Source of the DNA: Ectobius pallidus
Taxonomy: Eukaryota > Arthropoda > Insecta > Blattodea > Ectobiidae
Assembly (NCBI GenBank): GCA_964059195.1
Contig: CAXKWD010000009.1
Span: 147,865,890 to 147,929,889 of the forward strand
Direction: 5' to 3'
Length of the DNA: 64,000 nucleotides
The position numbers and the translations under genes are program-made. Below the pieces are notes generated by a model. That model made no database searches and was not told where the DNA came from. It saw only the letters and a list, made by a program, of their open reading frames with translations. This document shows positions 10,931 through 21,410 of the stretch, piece by piece. Each line of letters starts with the position of its first letter. The stretch's first letter is position 1.

Positions 10931-11824
10931 GTAAGTCTCTGTTCATCTTTACAGATAAAACTCATGAGGTTGGCTGACAAAACAAGGTTTAAAACCACAT
11001 ATAATAAATAGGGCTCTGATTTATTGGTGAAATAAATTGCCTGATTTCAGTGTTAACTTCCTTCTATTTCGGTGGGTATTTCATTAAATAAATTACTTAT
11101 ACTACTTTGGGAACATTGCGCAATGATAAACTTTGCTTCTTTATTTATATGAACTAACAACCCCCCCTCATTTCTATATTCTTCTGACCTTGTACGAATT
11201 GAAGTAACTTTCGATTTAGACATGACTAGAGTAATGCTGAAATATAATTACGAGAAATATTATCGTAATTTCTATTAAACACTGTCAGATAGCCATTTGC
11301 AAACAGAAGTGCCAACACTACCACTTATGGATAAAAGAAGAAATCTGTTGAATACAAGTAACAAACATTCTACACTCTTCTGCTGTAATCGATCATAGGC
11401 ATCGCTAACTTGGCAAAGACATAGCAGGAAAGGAGTGTACTCAACAGTACAAACCAGGTCACAGATAATCTTTGCGTAAATTCTGCAATCGTTGTAATCG
11501 ATCACAAATATCGATATATCGGTAAATCTTCGACAGCAGAAAAAAGCATGCTGCCAAGAAATAAAAAATACATTACACCAAAACACAATATTGCGATTTT
11601 AAGGCAAATTTTCATGCTCATTTCTCACTTTACGGACAGAAGGGGCATATTTTATGCATATAGACACATTTTGCAGAATCGAGTAAATTTTGCAATATTT
11701 CGTGGATTTAATTTGGTTCATATTGGTATTTTAAGCATATAAAAGCTAAATATAGCTAAGGGAGGTGTTTTATAAATTTTCACGGTTATCGTTGTTACCA
11801 AAAAATATGGCCCCTAATAATAAA
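10931..11824. other. Ephexin intron, unassigned sequence
   Basis: AT-rich, with two nearby copies of a GTAATCGATCA motif around 11384 and 11492. A 103-codon minus-strand ORF overlaps here but shows no recognisable domain, so I do not call it a gene. Confidence 0.35.
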
Positions 11825-11923
11825 TTACCAACAAAATTAAAATCATTATCTGGCACAATATTTAAATGCCAACTGAAGAAATTTTTTAACAGCAAATGTT
11901 TATACAATGTTGATGAACTGTAA
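11825..11923 (+). pseudogene. LINE RT extreme C-terminal remnant
   Basis: The short open stretch reads LPTKLKSLSGTIFKCQLKKF and ends YNVDEL before TAA. It matches the tail of jockey/CR1-like RTs (compare LPNKIKELSYVAFKRKIKSN in the copy at 7794). Only the last 32 codons remain. Confidence 0.65.
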
Positions 11924-12043
11924 AAGTAACTAATTTTAGAATGTCAAAGCCGCTACTGCAGATGGAAATACTTAGAGAATTTGGAGTTAATGAATCCCCA
12001 TTTCACGAGTAGTGTACTGTATCTGTCTGTTTGCTTGTTATAG

Positions 12044-12335
12044 GCTCACAAACCCAGGGTATATGCGGGTGCTTGCAGAACTAGAGTCAGACGCTGCATG
12101 CCAGGCGTTCACACTACAGTCTTTTCTTACTCTGCCCATGCAGAGAGTGACGCGCTTGCCAATGCTAGTGCAGGCCATATTGAGGCGACTTCCTGTCAAC
12201 GCACCTGACTATCTGCTCTGGAGGCAAGTCCTCGTTCAGTTCCAGAACATCGCCTGTGATTGCAACAGCACTATCGGCAATGCAGACATCATCGCAGTAG
12301 CTCAGTATCACCAACTCAAACTTCTTAACAGTAAG
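12044..12335 (+). CDS. Exn: Ephexin-family RhoGEF, exon (C-terminal half of DH domain)
   Basis: The acceptor is TTGTTATAG, and the phase-2 join restores AAG-CTC-ACA. The peptide contains LTNPGYMRVLAELESDAACQ and then SFLTLPMQRVTRLPMLVQAI. The latter is the diagnostic DH conserved region 3 motif (L.lPmQRitRl.ll), which forms the long helix packing on the GTPase. The end NIACDCNSTIGNAD fits the last DH helix but diverges from typical ephexins afterwards. Two donors are possible: A|GTAAGG after 12330, or AAG|GTAAAT after 12335 (chosen because it keeps phase 0). No PH or SH3 exon was found downstream. Confidence 0.88.
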
Positions 12336-12386
12336 GTAAATGCCCTGAGGAAAACTCTCAGCTAAGGTGACCATCTACCCATATTT

Positions 12387-12890
12387 ATTAAGTGCCAGTA
12401 TAGTACTTTATGAGATTGTGTGGTGGACGGAAAAATGTCTGTCCGTCCGTACGTGCGATAACTCAAATACGATTGATTGGATTTTAATGAAACTTTATAT
12501 ATACGTTTATAATGTCCATGGGAAGAACCCTATTGATATTGGACCAAATCGGTTGACCGGTACTGGAGTAAAACCCAATTTAGTGTATTTTAAAAGCGCC
12601 ATAACTCAAATACGCTACATCGGATTTTCATAAAACTTGGTATACGCATTTTTAATGTCCATGGGAAGATGTCTTGATATTTGACCAAATCGGTTGGCCG
12701 GTACCGGAATAATGCCCAATTTAGTGCCTTTTTATGGTATTATATAGCAAAACGTGCGATAACTCAAATACGCTTCAACGGATTTTCATGAAAATTGGTA
12801 TATGCATTTATAATGTCCGTGGCAAGAAGCCTACTTATTTTGGACCAAATTGGTTGACCGGTACCAGAGTAACAACTAATTAAAGTCACA
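12387..12890 (+). repeat. Interspersed repeat with three tandem units of about 150 bp
   Basis: After a head (AGTGCCAGTATAGTAC..., then GTCTGTCCGTCCGTACG) come three diverged units starting near 12449, 12597 and 12752. Each contains CGATAACTCAAATACG-like, AATGTCCATGGGAAGA-like and GACCAAATCGGTTGACCGGT-like blocks in that order. A reverse copy with one unit is at 34150-34370. Confidence 0.75.
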
Positions 12891-13608
12891 TTTTTTTAAT
12901 CATGTCTATACTACAATGCCGCATTTTTAATCATTTGAGGGCTTTGTCTGCAGTGCAGTCAGATGTTTGTTTACTTCGCTGATGTAGTTACATGAATACT
13001 GTTATATACAGTAGGTGCATTACTGTGAAATAATTAGCGGAGTTATATGCCACTGAATTTTGTGAAATATTGACATATTTTAAGAATTTCAAGTTGCAAT
13101 GCATTTAGATTTGACAAGCAACACTATTCCTTCACATAAGCTTATCAAACTACATCGTCAAATTGACTGAGTTAGCCGAATGGTAACGTCTTGGATTCAA
13201 CAAAAGCATACTGGCACTTTGTTATATCAGTTTACCTGATTTTATTTATCAACAGTTTGTCTCAGATCTTTTCAAAATATTATTTTTGCCTTCAATTTAG
13301 CCTTATTTCTCTTAATGTAATTTTCCTAAAAGGCCTATATCTAAGTAGATTTTCTTAATACTGAAAAATACCACAAGTCAAACATTAACTAAATGCCAAT
13401 AAGATACAAGTGTGTAAACCAAAAAAGTAGACAATAATGGACATCAGTTTAAAAGATAAAATTAGAAATGAAGAAATGAGAAGCAAGAGTGAAATGAAGA
13501 TGCAGCAACCAGAGCGAGGCTATTCAAGTGGCGCTGGGGAGGGCACAATTCAGAATGACTCAGGACAGATGGGCTCATACCACAACAATATGGGACTCAA
13601 GCAGAGGA
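12891..13608. other. Mostly unassigned; possible SINE head at 13160-13200
   Basis: The segment GAGTTAGCCGAATGGTAACG, continuing as TCTTGGATTCA, resembles the tRNA-like head of the SINE at 55203-55395 read on its own strand. Nothing else is supported. Confidence 0.35.
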
Positions 13609-14541
13609 TGTCTATATTATTGTTTCTCGGGCTTCCAACCGGGTGAGTTGGAGGTTTGGTTCCAAGTTTTCGGCAGCTATCTTCACTCCCATCTTCTGGG
13701 AGAAGTGAGCTGGATTGGGAAAAAAACTAGGGCTGAAAATCGATTAAAATTTTTAATCTAGTTAACGCTTGACTTTAATCGATTAATCGACAAACAAGTC
13801 GGTATTTTAAACGAAACCAAAGTGTACATTTAATATTATTTTACACGTTTAATAACTACTACACTACAGATAATCAGAAGAAATCCTGAATTAATAAATT
13901 GTTAGTTAACTAGTGAAAAAATATATACAAAACTTACATTTCGGGTTACTTTTTCAGCCAAGACTTGAGACACACGAGTTTGTTGACATTTGAATATTCA
14001 AGACACGATCGTAGCTTGTTTACAATAATACCGACAGCACTAAAATCTCTCTCACTCGGCACTGAGAAGAAGTTTGGTCATTTGACCCATTTCTCGAAAA
14101 ACGTTTTTCAGAATTTGACTAAACGGATTAATCTGAAAATGTAATTGATTAATTGGTACAGCCCTAAAAAAACTGTTTCTTATATGGGAAAAGACTGGAT
14201 TTACTAGAACGGGTGGTGGACAAATAGGAAAACTAGAAAATAGAATCATTAAATGGAGGGTTCCGATTGGTTGGGAAGGGAAAATAGAGCTTAATAACGT
14301 TGTTGGACGTGAAATCAAATTTATTTGGGAGTGAGAGTTGCCAATATTGGCTTTCATGCCTGGCTAAATTGTACACCGCCATTCCTATTGAAGTTTCGGC
14401 TTTGGATTTGGATTTCCAAGGCCTCTGCAACAATGAGGCCCCCGTAGAATCTCTGCCTCCCTAGGATTTTGGACTGGTCGGCCGAAAGCTTGGAAACTAA
14501 CCTCCAACTCACCTGGTTGGAAGCCCGAGAAACAATAATAC
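13609..14541. repeat. Inverted repeat with arms of about 63 bp, enclosing a hAT element
   Basis: The left arm 13609-13671 begins TATTATTGTTTCTCGGGCTT. The right arm 14481-14541 is its near-perfect reverse complement and ends AAGCCCGAGAAACAATAATA. The spacer of about 810 bp includes the hAT at 13728-14165. Confidence 0.7.
13728..14165. mobile_element. Non-autonomous hAT element (about 438 bp)
   Basis: It starts TAGGGCTGAAAATCGATT and ends ATTGGTACAGCCCT. It is flanked by AAAAAAAC at 13720-13727 and 14166-14173. The A run leaves one base of uncertainty at the right end. Confidence 0.7.
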
Positions 14542-16084
14542 AATCTCAACATCAGGAAAGCCTCAAGTCACATAGAGGACGTCTGATGGTCACAAGACTT
14601 CTGAATGACAGCAGGGGCCCAGTGGTCGAGAACTGCAAGAGACAGGGTGAAGTGGAAACAAGCGATTTCTGACTTAAGTTAGTCCAAACAAACTCGAGAT
14701 ATCTTCGTAGACTGTGGGAAAAGTATAAACACAGTATAAGTATTAATACAGTAAAGAAACTGTGTGTTAAAAGTCCTATGACAACATGTTGACTGGACGA
14801 CACTAGCGCTCCATGCGGAGATTGAGTAAAGCTACATTCTCATCATATGAAATGGCTTGGGAAAATACATAAACACATCGCAAAATATGTTATGTTAAAA
14901 GAGAAAAATACAGAATATTTTTATTTAATGCAAATCTAATTTTAAATTTAAAAAATAATAAAACATATAATGTATTATATTCTAGTTAAGAAGAGGTGAA
15001 CAATACCTCAATAGGCTACTGTTAAGGACTGTATCTAGGCCTAGTATTTTTCCTTTAAAATCATTGCCCTTTAATATAATTTATAATTCAAATTATGATA
15101 ATAAATAGCCTACATATCAATTACGTAAATTATATTATAGGTCTGTCACGTTGTTCATCCTGCACATCATTGTTGACAGTGTATTTTGATTCTTTGCCTT
15201 ATATGGCAATATACGACTTCAATTTATCGTAGGTCTATGTAGCGTCAATTACTGCAGGATGGACTTCATTAAACAAAACAAAAAATTCAGGAGCATTTGT
15301 AATTGAAGACACCGTCGGTACAGCAGTTTTAATTAACGAGTTTTTATAGGAATTCATAAACTGTCTGTTTTCGGCGTGTGTCAAGCATAGACGGTAATTT
15401 TCACTCAAATATTTTACATATTTTGTTACTAGGTTTTCTTGTCGACCATTAATGATCTATTTTATACACCAGAAATCATTACAACAGAATAAAATATAAA
15501 AATATTACATTAAAGTAACTTGAAACATAACCACACCAGAATCACGAGTCAGCCAGTAAACCTACAATAAATATTACTTATTTTCGTTCTTACCTTTCTG
15601 GATGTTAAGTGAAGAAATGCAATTCAGGATTTTGTCTTTTATTATTACTGAAATTTACAGCAGAATAATAAGGTCCTTTCGAATGTCGCGTGTTCTAATA
15701 AATACAACACTCCTATTTATTTACATACATCCCGGAGTAGTTTCTGCAGTCTTACTTTATGGCCGCTACGATCGCTAGTAAATGCGCGCGCATGCTCGGC
15801 TGGCAGAAAAACGGGCTGAGTTTCTGTACTGTATTAATACTTATACTGTGGTATAAATTGTAAAACAAGTAAGAAACAATGAAACAGCTCATCCTGTGGC
15901 TAGTTTAAGAACTAATACTACCCTGAGTTGTAGAAGGCCCTCGCCCTGGAGGGATCAGTTGGGCTTTTTATGTTATGTTATGCACTGGAAAATTAGGTTT
16001 TGTGGAGAAGCCAAGGACTGATGGGTTTCTCAGCTGTTGTTTTTAGTGAATTAATCATTTAGCATCTGAATTTTAGATTTGTTA
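14542..16084. other. Unassigned sequence
   Basis: No element ends or domains are recognised. A 73-codon open stretch on the minus strand (15235-15456) has no recognisable motif and no start codon at its beginning. Confidence 0.35.
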
Positions 16085-16740
16085 TGAGGCACATCCATAA
16101 ATCAAGTTTCCCTGGGAATCTTTACAGAAACACAACACAATTTCAAGGAAATATTTATTGGAACAGACACAGCCGGTCTTCAGCTATTTTTCAAACATAT
16201 TCACTACCGGTACCAGAATTGAAACATTTGTCTTACCATGGTACCAACTTTTGAATACCTGTGTCATAGAGAAGTGTGCCAACTGGGATTTGAACCACTG
16301 TGTGACAACAACCTTCGCCTCTCTGTCATTCTTTGCATTTCGTAAGGTGTAGGAAAAGATGAAAATCACTGGGAGCAAACACTGGGCTTTAGGGTGAATG
16401 TTTAAACACCTCCAACCCAAACTTCTGCAGGAACTGTTTAATCATCCACCCTACAGCCCAGACCTCGCTCCCAGTGATTTCCATCTTTTCCTACACCTCA
16501 TGAAATGACGGATGACAGAGAGGTGAAGGTGGTTGTCACACACGGTGGTTCAAATCTCAGATGGCACACTTCTACGACACGGGTATTCAAAAGCTGGTGC
16601 CACTGTAAGACAAATGTTTCAATTCCGGTGGCGAATATGTTGAAAAATAGCTGAATACTTTCTGTACCTGTTGCAATAATATTTCCTTGAAATTGTGTTT
16701 TGTTTCTGTAAACAGCCCCAGGGAAACTTACTTTATGGAC
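16085..16740. mobile_element. Palindromic pair of mariner transposase 3' ends
   Basis: Two copies of a mariner 3' end face each other. The right arm on the plus strand reads [19 protein letters not shown] and a decayed ...SIPVANMLKN-like C-terminus. The left arm (16085-16395) is the reverse complement, including the same CAAGTTTCCCTGGG end and the AACATATTC block. YSPDLAP.D.HLF is the region of the third catalytic aspartate in mariner transposases. Stops and shifts show it is dead. Confidence 0.75.
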
Positions 16741-16795
16741 ACACCTTGTACTTCACTAACGTTTCTGATATTATCTAAATTCATGTTGTTTTCAG

Positions 16796-16870
16796 ATTGG
16801 ATCCCTGAAGAACGTCTCCCTGTTGCCGGAAAGGAAGAAAGTGTGGAACATGTTCAGGCTGAGGAAGTAA
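16796..16870 (+). CDS. Candidate small terminal exon, gene unknown
   Basis: A good polypyrimidine tract and acceptor (TTGTTTTCAG) precede an open stretch. In one frame it reads IGSLKNVSLLPERKKVWNMF and ends RLRK before TAA. In another frame it reads WIPEERLPVAGKEE and runs to TGA. The first frame would join the ephexin exon ending at 12335 in phase 0, but PH and SH3 domains would then be missing. It could be an alternative last exon, another gene's exon, or chance. Confidence 0.25.
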   Translation: MGSLKNVSLLPERKKVWNMFRLRK

Positions 16871-17845
16871 AGTGATTTAATTAAAGTAACTCTGTTGTAC
16901 CCAAACATTGCCTTTCATATACACCCTTATTTCCTTCAATTAACCCTTTTTTGTGTCACACGTTGATACGATCGGTATCGCCCTCATTGTTGCTGAGTGC
17001 CAGCTTTTGTACAGGTTCTACCAACTCAAGAGTGCCATGGCTTTCTACACAAAAATGCACAGTCATTGAAAGTGTACAGGTAGGGGGAAAAAAGTGGACC
17101 GACTCTTGTAGCTGATGTCTGTTTATATACATCTGTTATCTGTGCATTTTTCTGTCTGAAAACACACCGACAAATTAATGGCTTATTTTCTAATGGGTTT
17201 CGAAATGGGCTAAATCAACAGTCGACACAAGAAAAAAAATTTCAATACATTCCTTGCTATCCTGTGAATGTATGCGCAGTGGCTCATATCGGCAACTTAG
17301 ATATTTTAGTCGGTCCGCTTTTTTTTCCCTACCTGTACAAAAAGGATGGATTTTTTCACCCGGGATAATTTTTCCACTTATATTAACACAGATATGCATA
17401 ATTTATGTATGATTTGTCACTGCTGCTATCAGATAAATCACTGTCACAGGGTAAATCATCTGTGTTGAAATCACTCTGTTCTAAATACTATGATAATTAT
17501 CATTACATTTTTGGCCAACAACTATGTTTTGTAAACATTCTCCCAGGGGCACTACCATACAAAGAAATTGCAATGAAACGACTAATGTTTTACTCACAAA
17601 AACATACCCTTAGAGCCCTCACAAGTACGTCTTTGTCGTATAAAAGACAGTCTTCCTCAAAAATATGTATACTATTTCGTAAAATTGAATTATGCTCTGA
17701 TCGGCGCTGGCATTGTAGACGGTGAGAAGCAGGAACTGAGTGAATCGGCGGGTGGTAGTTTAGAAGCAGTTCTACAACAAACAGTCTACATATATTTGAG
17801 GGATGAGATAAAAGGTAACAAGGAATCATACTAATCTATGTAATA
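16871..17845. other. Unassigned sequence
   Basis: No supported gene or repeat. The segments near 17080-17110 and 17310-17340 both contain complementary versions of TACAGGTAGGG...AAAA, so a short fold-back element of about 260 bp is possible. Confidence 0.35.
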
Positions 17846-17960
17846 AGGCCACGGTAGTGTAGAAGTAGAGTGCTCGTCTCTAGATTCAAAGATCATGGGT
17901 TCACATCCGGTCATGGTCATTGGGTTTTTCAGGAAGTAGAAATCCGGAAGTCAAAATGTG
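17846..17960 (+). repeat. tRNA-like SINE head
   Basis: ACGGTAGTGTAGAAGTAGAG (A-box like) is followed by GGGTTCACATCC (B-box like) about 45 bp later. This spacing suits an internal Pol III promoter. No second copy is in the window. Confidence 0.4.
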
Positions 17961-18498
17961 AGCTGAATGTAATATTTTAGGGCTGCCAATACTGTAAAAA
18001 TATGTTTTCCATCTTCACCGCCAAATTCGAATGTGTTAAATTCACAATCCACGACCCGGATTAAGTATTTGAAGGTTTCATATTACAAATAGCGCAAAAG
18101 CCCGTTTTACTCAAAGGTGACGGTTAAATAACCCCGTTGTGCTCACGTATGAAAGTTTAAATTGACATACAGACATGTAATTAAGGGTTTAATATTAAAA
18201 CCAGTGCAAAAGCCCGTTCTACTCACAGGTGTAGCTTTCGTTTTGTATAATTTCCGGTCGGGAAAAGATAGGAACTTCCCCAATGATAAGTTATGTTAAG
18301 CTAAGAACGCTGGGGTTACACAAATTCGAACGGAAGCTTAATTTTATATAATACATGGAGAAAAACCATGTTGTAGTATTATATGTAATAACTCATATTT
18401 CCTTCGTGTTTTAATGAAGTAGAATACGAGAAAATCCCGATTTTCCATTAGTGTCACTCATTTCTCACAGAAAAACAGGGAACTACTCAAAGAAAAAT
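17961..18498. other. Unassigned sequence
   Basis: Two diverged direct copies of a GCGCAAAAGCCCGTTTTACT-like segment occur near 18092 and 18203. Otherwise nothing is recognised. Confidence 0.35.
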
Positions 18499-19145
18499 TC
18501 ATTCTGTGTAGGGTTCCCTGATCAGTTCATATATCAGTCTTGAGGGTGTGTATTTTGATACACACAACACTCTTTTCCAGTATGCTGCTTTCACCTGCTC
18601 TAGCTTTTTCAAATATCTTACAGATAGGTATTCCCAAGTTAGCTCTAAGCCATAGGTTCCTATAGGTGATATCTTGGCTGAGAATAGTTTTTTGGCTGTT
18701 TCTACTGATAGCCGGTTTAGACGAGGTATGTCATTCATAGCAATATTGGTTGCTATCGCTCTTTCTTGTGTGTGGGTTGAGAAAGTATTTCCACATGATT
18801 GTAGCGTTACTCCAAGATATTTGAAGGCTGTCACTGAACCAAGTTTTACTTTGTTCAAATTGAAGCTGTTTTACTTTGTTTAAATTGAAGCTGTCTTCCT
18901 TAGCTGGTCTTCCCCCTTTTTTGAAGACCATTGTCACAGTCTTCTTTTCATTGATCGTGAGGTCATTTTCTTTCGCCCATCCTGTTAAATTGTCCAAAGC
19001 TTCCTGGAGGTTTTCTTTTTTTGGAGAAACTAAGACCATATCATCTGCATAAATGTAACTTTTAACATGTTCTGTTTTTGTTGCTCTCACCACATCATAT
19101 GTCGCAATATTAAATAGTAGAGGGCTGTTGGCTGGAGTAGTGAGG
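18499..19145 (-). pseudogene. LINE reverse transcriptase fragment, broken by a 25-bp tandem duplication
   Basis: Reading down from about 19145 gives TPANSPLLFNIATYDVV, the catalytic YIYADDMVLVSPKK, and NDLTINEKKTVTMVFKKGG. The frame is then thrown off by a 25-bp duplication at 18844-18893. It resumes as FKYLGVTLQSCGNTFSTHTQ, GTYGLELTWEYLS, LKKLEQVKAAYWKRVLCVSK and YTPSRLIYELIREPY. This is the C-terminal half of a non-LTR RT of a different family from those at 1 and 5198. A related, more decayed copy is at 35320-35800. Confidence 0.85.
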
Positions 19146-19197
19146 AAATGTTTCAATTCAAATGGTGACAGCATGAAGCATAAGGATCTGGAACAAA

Positions 19198-19490
19198 ATG
19201 ACTGACAAGATAAAGGTTGCAATTAAAGTGCGCCCATTAATTGAAAGAGAAGTAAGCGAAGGTCTTTCTGTGCAGTGGAGAGTACGGGACAATGCCATCT
19301 TTTAAATTGACGGAGATGAAAAACAGAGAGGCGAAGCTCTTGTGTTTGATTATGTTTTTGATCAGGACGTCAGGAATGAAGATGTTTTCGACGTCATTGC
19401 TCGTCCCATTGTTGAATCTTCAGTTGGTGGATTTAATGGGACAATATTTGCGTATGGTCAGACATCATCTGGAAAAACATTCACAATGAT
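19198..19490 (+). pseudogene. CENP-E-like kinesin motor domain fragment
   Basis: From ATG at 19198 the reading is MTDKIKVAIKVRPLI, a segment with one in-frame TAA (AIF-stop-IDGDE, an expected CAA codon with C to T), then EALVFDYVFDQDVRNEDVFD and GFNGTIFAYGQTSSGKTFTM. GQTSSGKT is the kinesin P-loop, and the order from the start methionine matches kinesin-7 (CENP-E) motors, which carry chromosomes along spindle microtubules. Only about 97 codons are present. The fragment stops at TMMGG, where the DNA switches to zinc-finger sequence on the other strand. The junction GGAG|GTAATAAT could be an old splice donor, so this may be a captured first exon rather than a retrocopy. Confidence 0.8.
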
Positions 19491-19838
19491 GGGAGGTAAT
19501 AATAAGTCTTTGGACATGTATTTTCAGAGAAAATGCTCTCATACAAATATTACAGGAGAAAGGTTTCTCTCCTGTATGGGTAGTCATATGTAAAGCTACC
19601 TCAGGATTAGTACGAAAAGTCTTTTTACAGACGATACATGCAAACGGTTTTTCATCTGTATGATAATATATAAGATGAAGTTTGAGATTGCATTTTAACA
19701 AAAATGTCTTCTTACAGACATCGCAAGAAAATGGTCTCTCCATTGTATGAGTACGTACGTGTCTTTTGAGATTTTTTTCATGAGAAAATACCTTCGTGCA
19801 AAAGAAACACGAGTACGACTTCCCAACTGTATGTGTAA
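19490..19838 (-). pseudogene. Broken C2H2 zinc-finger gene (about 3.5 fingers)
   Basis: The minus-strand frame from about 19838 reads YSCFFCTKVFSHEKNLKRHV, then FSCDVCKKTFLLKCNLKLHL (with an extra residue between the histidines: HLIYYH), FACIVCKKTFRTNPEVALHM, and a partial finger FSCNICMRAFSLKIH that runs off at the kinesin junction. Linkers are of the TGEKPF type. The N-terminal regulatory region and the last finger are gone, and the left flank of the THAP element lies immediately upstream. It is closely related to the two intact genes at 21975 and 29878. Confidence 0.85.
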
Positions 19839-20235
19839 ACCCACTCAGCACACATACGTAAAATATATGTAAAATTTACGCTATCCCTAGATCTAGGTAA
19901 TGTACATCACACATATTGGTTAAATAAAATCTACATATAATATACGCTCAAATGTCCCACTTTTTTATGTATATTTTACGTCTATTCATGTCAATACAGA
20001 CATTTAATATATATCAATTATACTTACAATCACATACATACTATTGATGTACAATAATCTATACGTAAAATATATGTAAAGATGATCTATCAAACGTATA
20101 TTTTACATATATAATTTATGTAGCCTAAATACACTGCTTGGTTCACTTGCACTTGGTTCACTGCTTGCAAATACATTGGTTCATAAATGTACACTGCTCA
20201 CATACATTTTACATATACTATCAATACATGAGATA

Positions 20236-20921
20236 TCAATAACTAAAAATGTCATCAAGAACACTTTTTGTGCTTATTATCTTGCAGTTTTTTGGGACTT
20301 CTTGCTGAGGTATTTTGAAATTATTTATTGTAAGCAAAACACTGAGATCGCTCATAACACACACTGAACCAAGAATTTTCGGAACATCATCATTAACATC
20401 CATTAAGCACAGCACTAGCCTTTCTACTGCCATTATGCTAATCCACTGCCCTTTAAGTCCTTCTTTTACACTTAGGAAGTACTGCATCACATCTTCCAAA
20501 CAATGCAGAGCTTGTCGTTCAGCATAACTTTTAAGTTCTTTTAATCTTTCTGCAACTGCTTGGTTTAAATTTTCTTCTCCTGCATGATGGACCTGGTCTT
20601 GACAAGTACTCGGGCAGATTAGGAAATATTGATGGTACTGCACCAAGTTTCAGTTTAGGGTAAGTTCTAGGAAATGTTTTTATTTCACCGTTAACTACAA
20701 ATGTCTCTGTTCTTATCACACTCTCTTCAGGAAAATGCTTCACACAAATAACAGGCTTGCTTACCCCTGTAAAGTCTGTAGGAATGTTTTTAAGCCACTT
20801 CTTCTTAAGTTCTTCGTCTTTAGGTAGGCCTAAAGAAAATGTACTAACACTTTCATGTTGAGACTTGTAGTTACTTTTACACTACATCACCTAGGCATTG
20901 TGAATTCCTGAAACAATTAAG
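20236..20921 (-). pseudogene. THAP-domain protein gene, frameshifted
   Basis: After an acceptor (TTAATTGTTTCAG) the exon starts ATGCCTAGG, followed at once by TGA and a small deletion. The frame then gives CKSNYKSQHESVSTFSLG, EELKKKWLKNIPTDFTG, VSKPVICVKHFPEESVI and YPKLKLGAVPSIFPNLPEYL. This matches the THAP zinc-dependent DNA-binding fold (C..C...W...HF...L...AVPTIF). A one-base shift near 20600 moves the rest into another frame (ENLNQAVAERLKELKSY... to a stop at 20236-20238). The last 120 residues are unrecognised. Possible exon 1: about 21064-21110, ending CTG|GTAAGT. Confidence 0.75.
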
Positions 20922-21354
20922 AAATACTTTAGCAGCGTTGTCATAAATTATTATGATCAGAACTAATTACCACAGCATCTGTATTATAAATCAGTTTGCA
21001 AGTCGTTGAGGTTATGATAGGCCTATTTATGTATGCGAAACAAATCTTGCACAGAGACTTACCAGTACTGTTTTCTGTGTAAATGTTTTTCTTCTGCCTC
21101 ATTTAATATTCTTCATGAAGGACGTCTTCACAAACATTCAGATAGGAAATGTATTCAACATCACTGCAGTTGCGTAATATTTCGTCAGCTTTAAATACAC
21201 ACATATGTACATTTATTCTTCGTTTCTATGTTATATACATAGGGAGTAGTTGCAACAGAACAGTGCAATTCTCTCCACACACAATTTCTTGTTAATAAAA
21301 CACTATAAAAGAGGAACTGATACACAAGCACCAGTTATATGTACAGATGAAACA

Positions 21355-21410
21355 CTGAAATTCATTGCTGACGTCACAGACAAGATGGCCGCCAGTCCAC
21401 ATTCCTTCCG
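21355..21410 (-). promoter_or_regulatory. Possible promoter sites of the THAP gene (CRE- and YY1-like)
   Basis: TGACGTCA, a full CRE palindrome, lies next to AAGATGGCCGCC (YY1-type GCCATCTT on the minus strand), about 250 bp upstream of the candidate first exon. The local GC content is clearly above its surroundings. The site identities come from known consensus motifs; function is inferred. Confidence 0.4.

Noticed and set aside
11275..11586. 103-codon minus-strand ORF rich in cysteine and phenylalanine
   Set aside because: No domain, lies in an ephexin intron, composition fits translated AT-rich noise.
15235..15456. 73-codon open stretch on the minus strand with plausible amino-acid composition
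   Set aside because: No start codon at its head, no splice acceptor, no recognisable motif and no second copy; too weak to call a gene.
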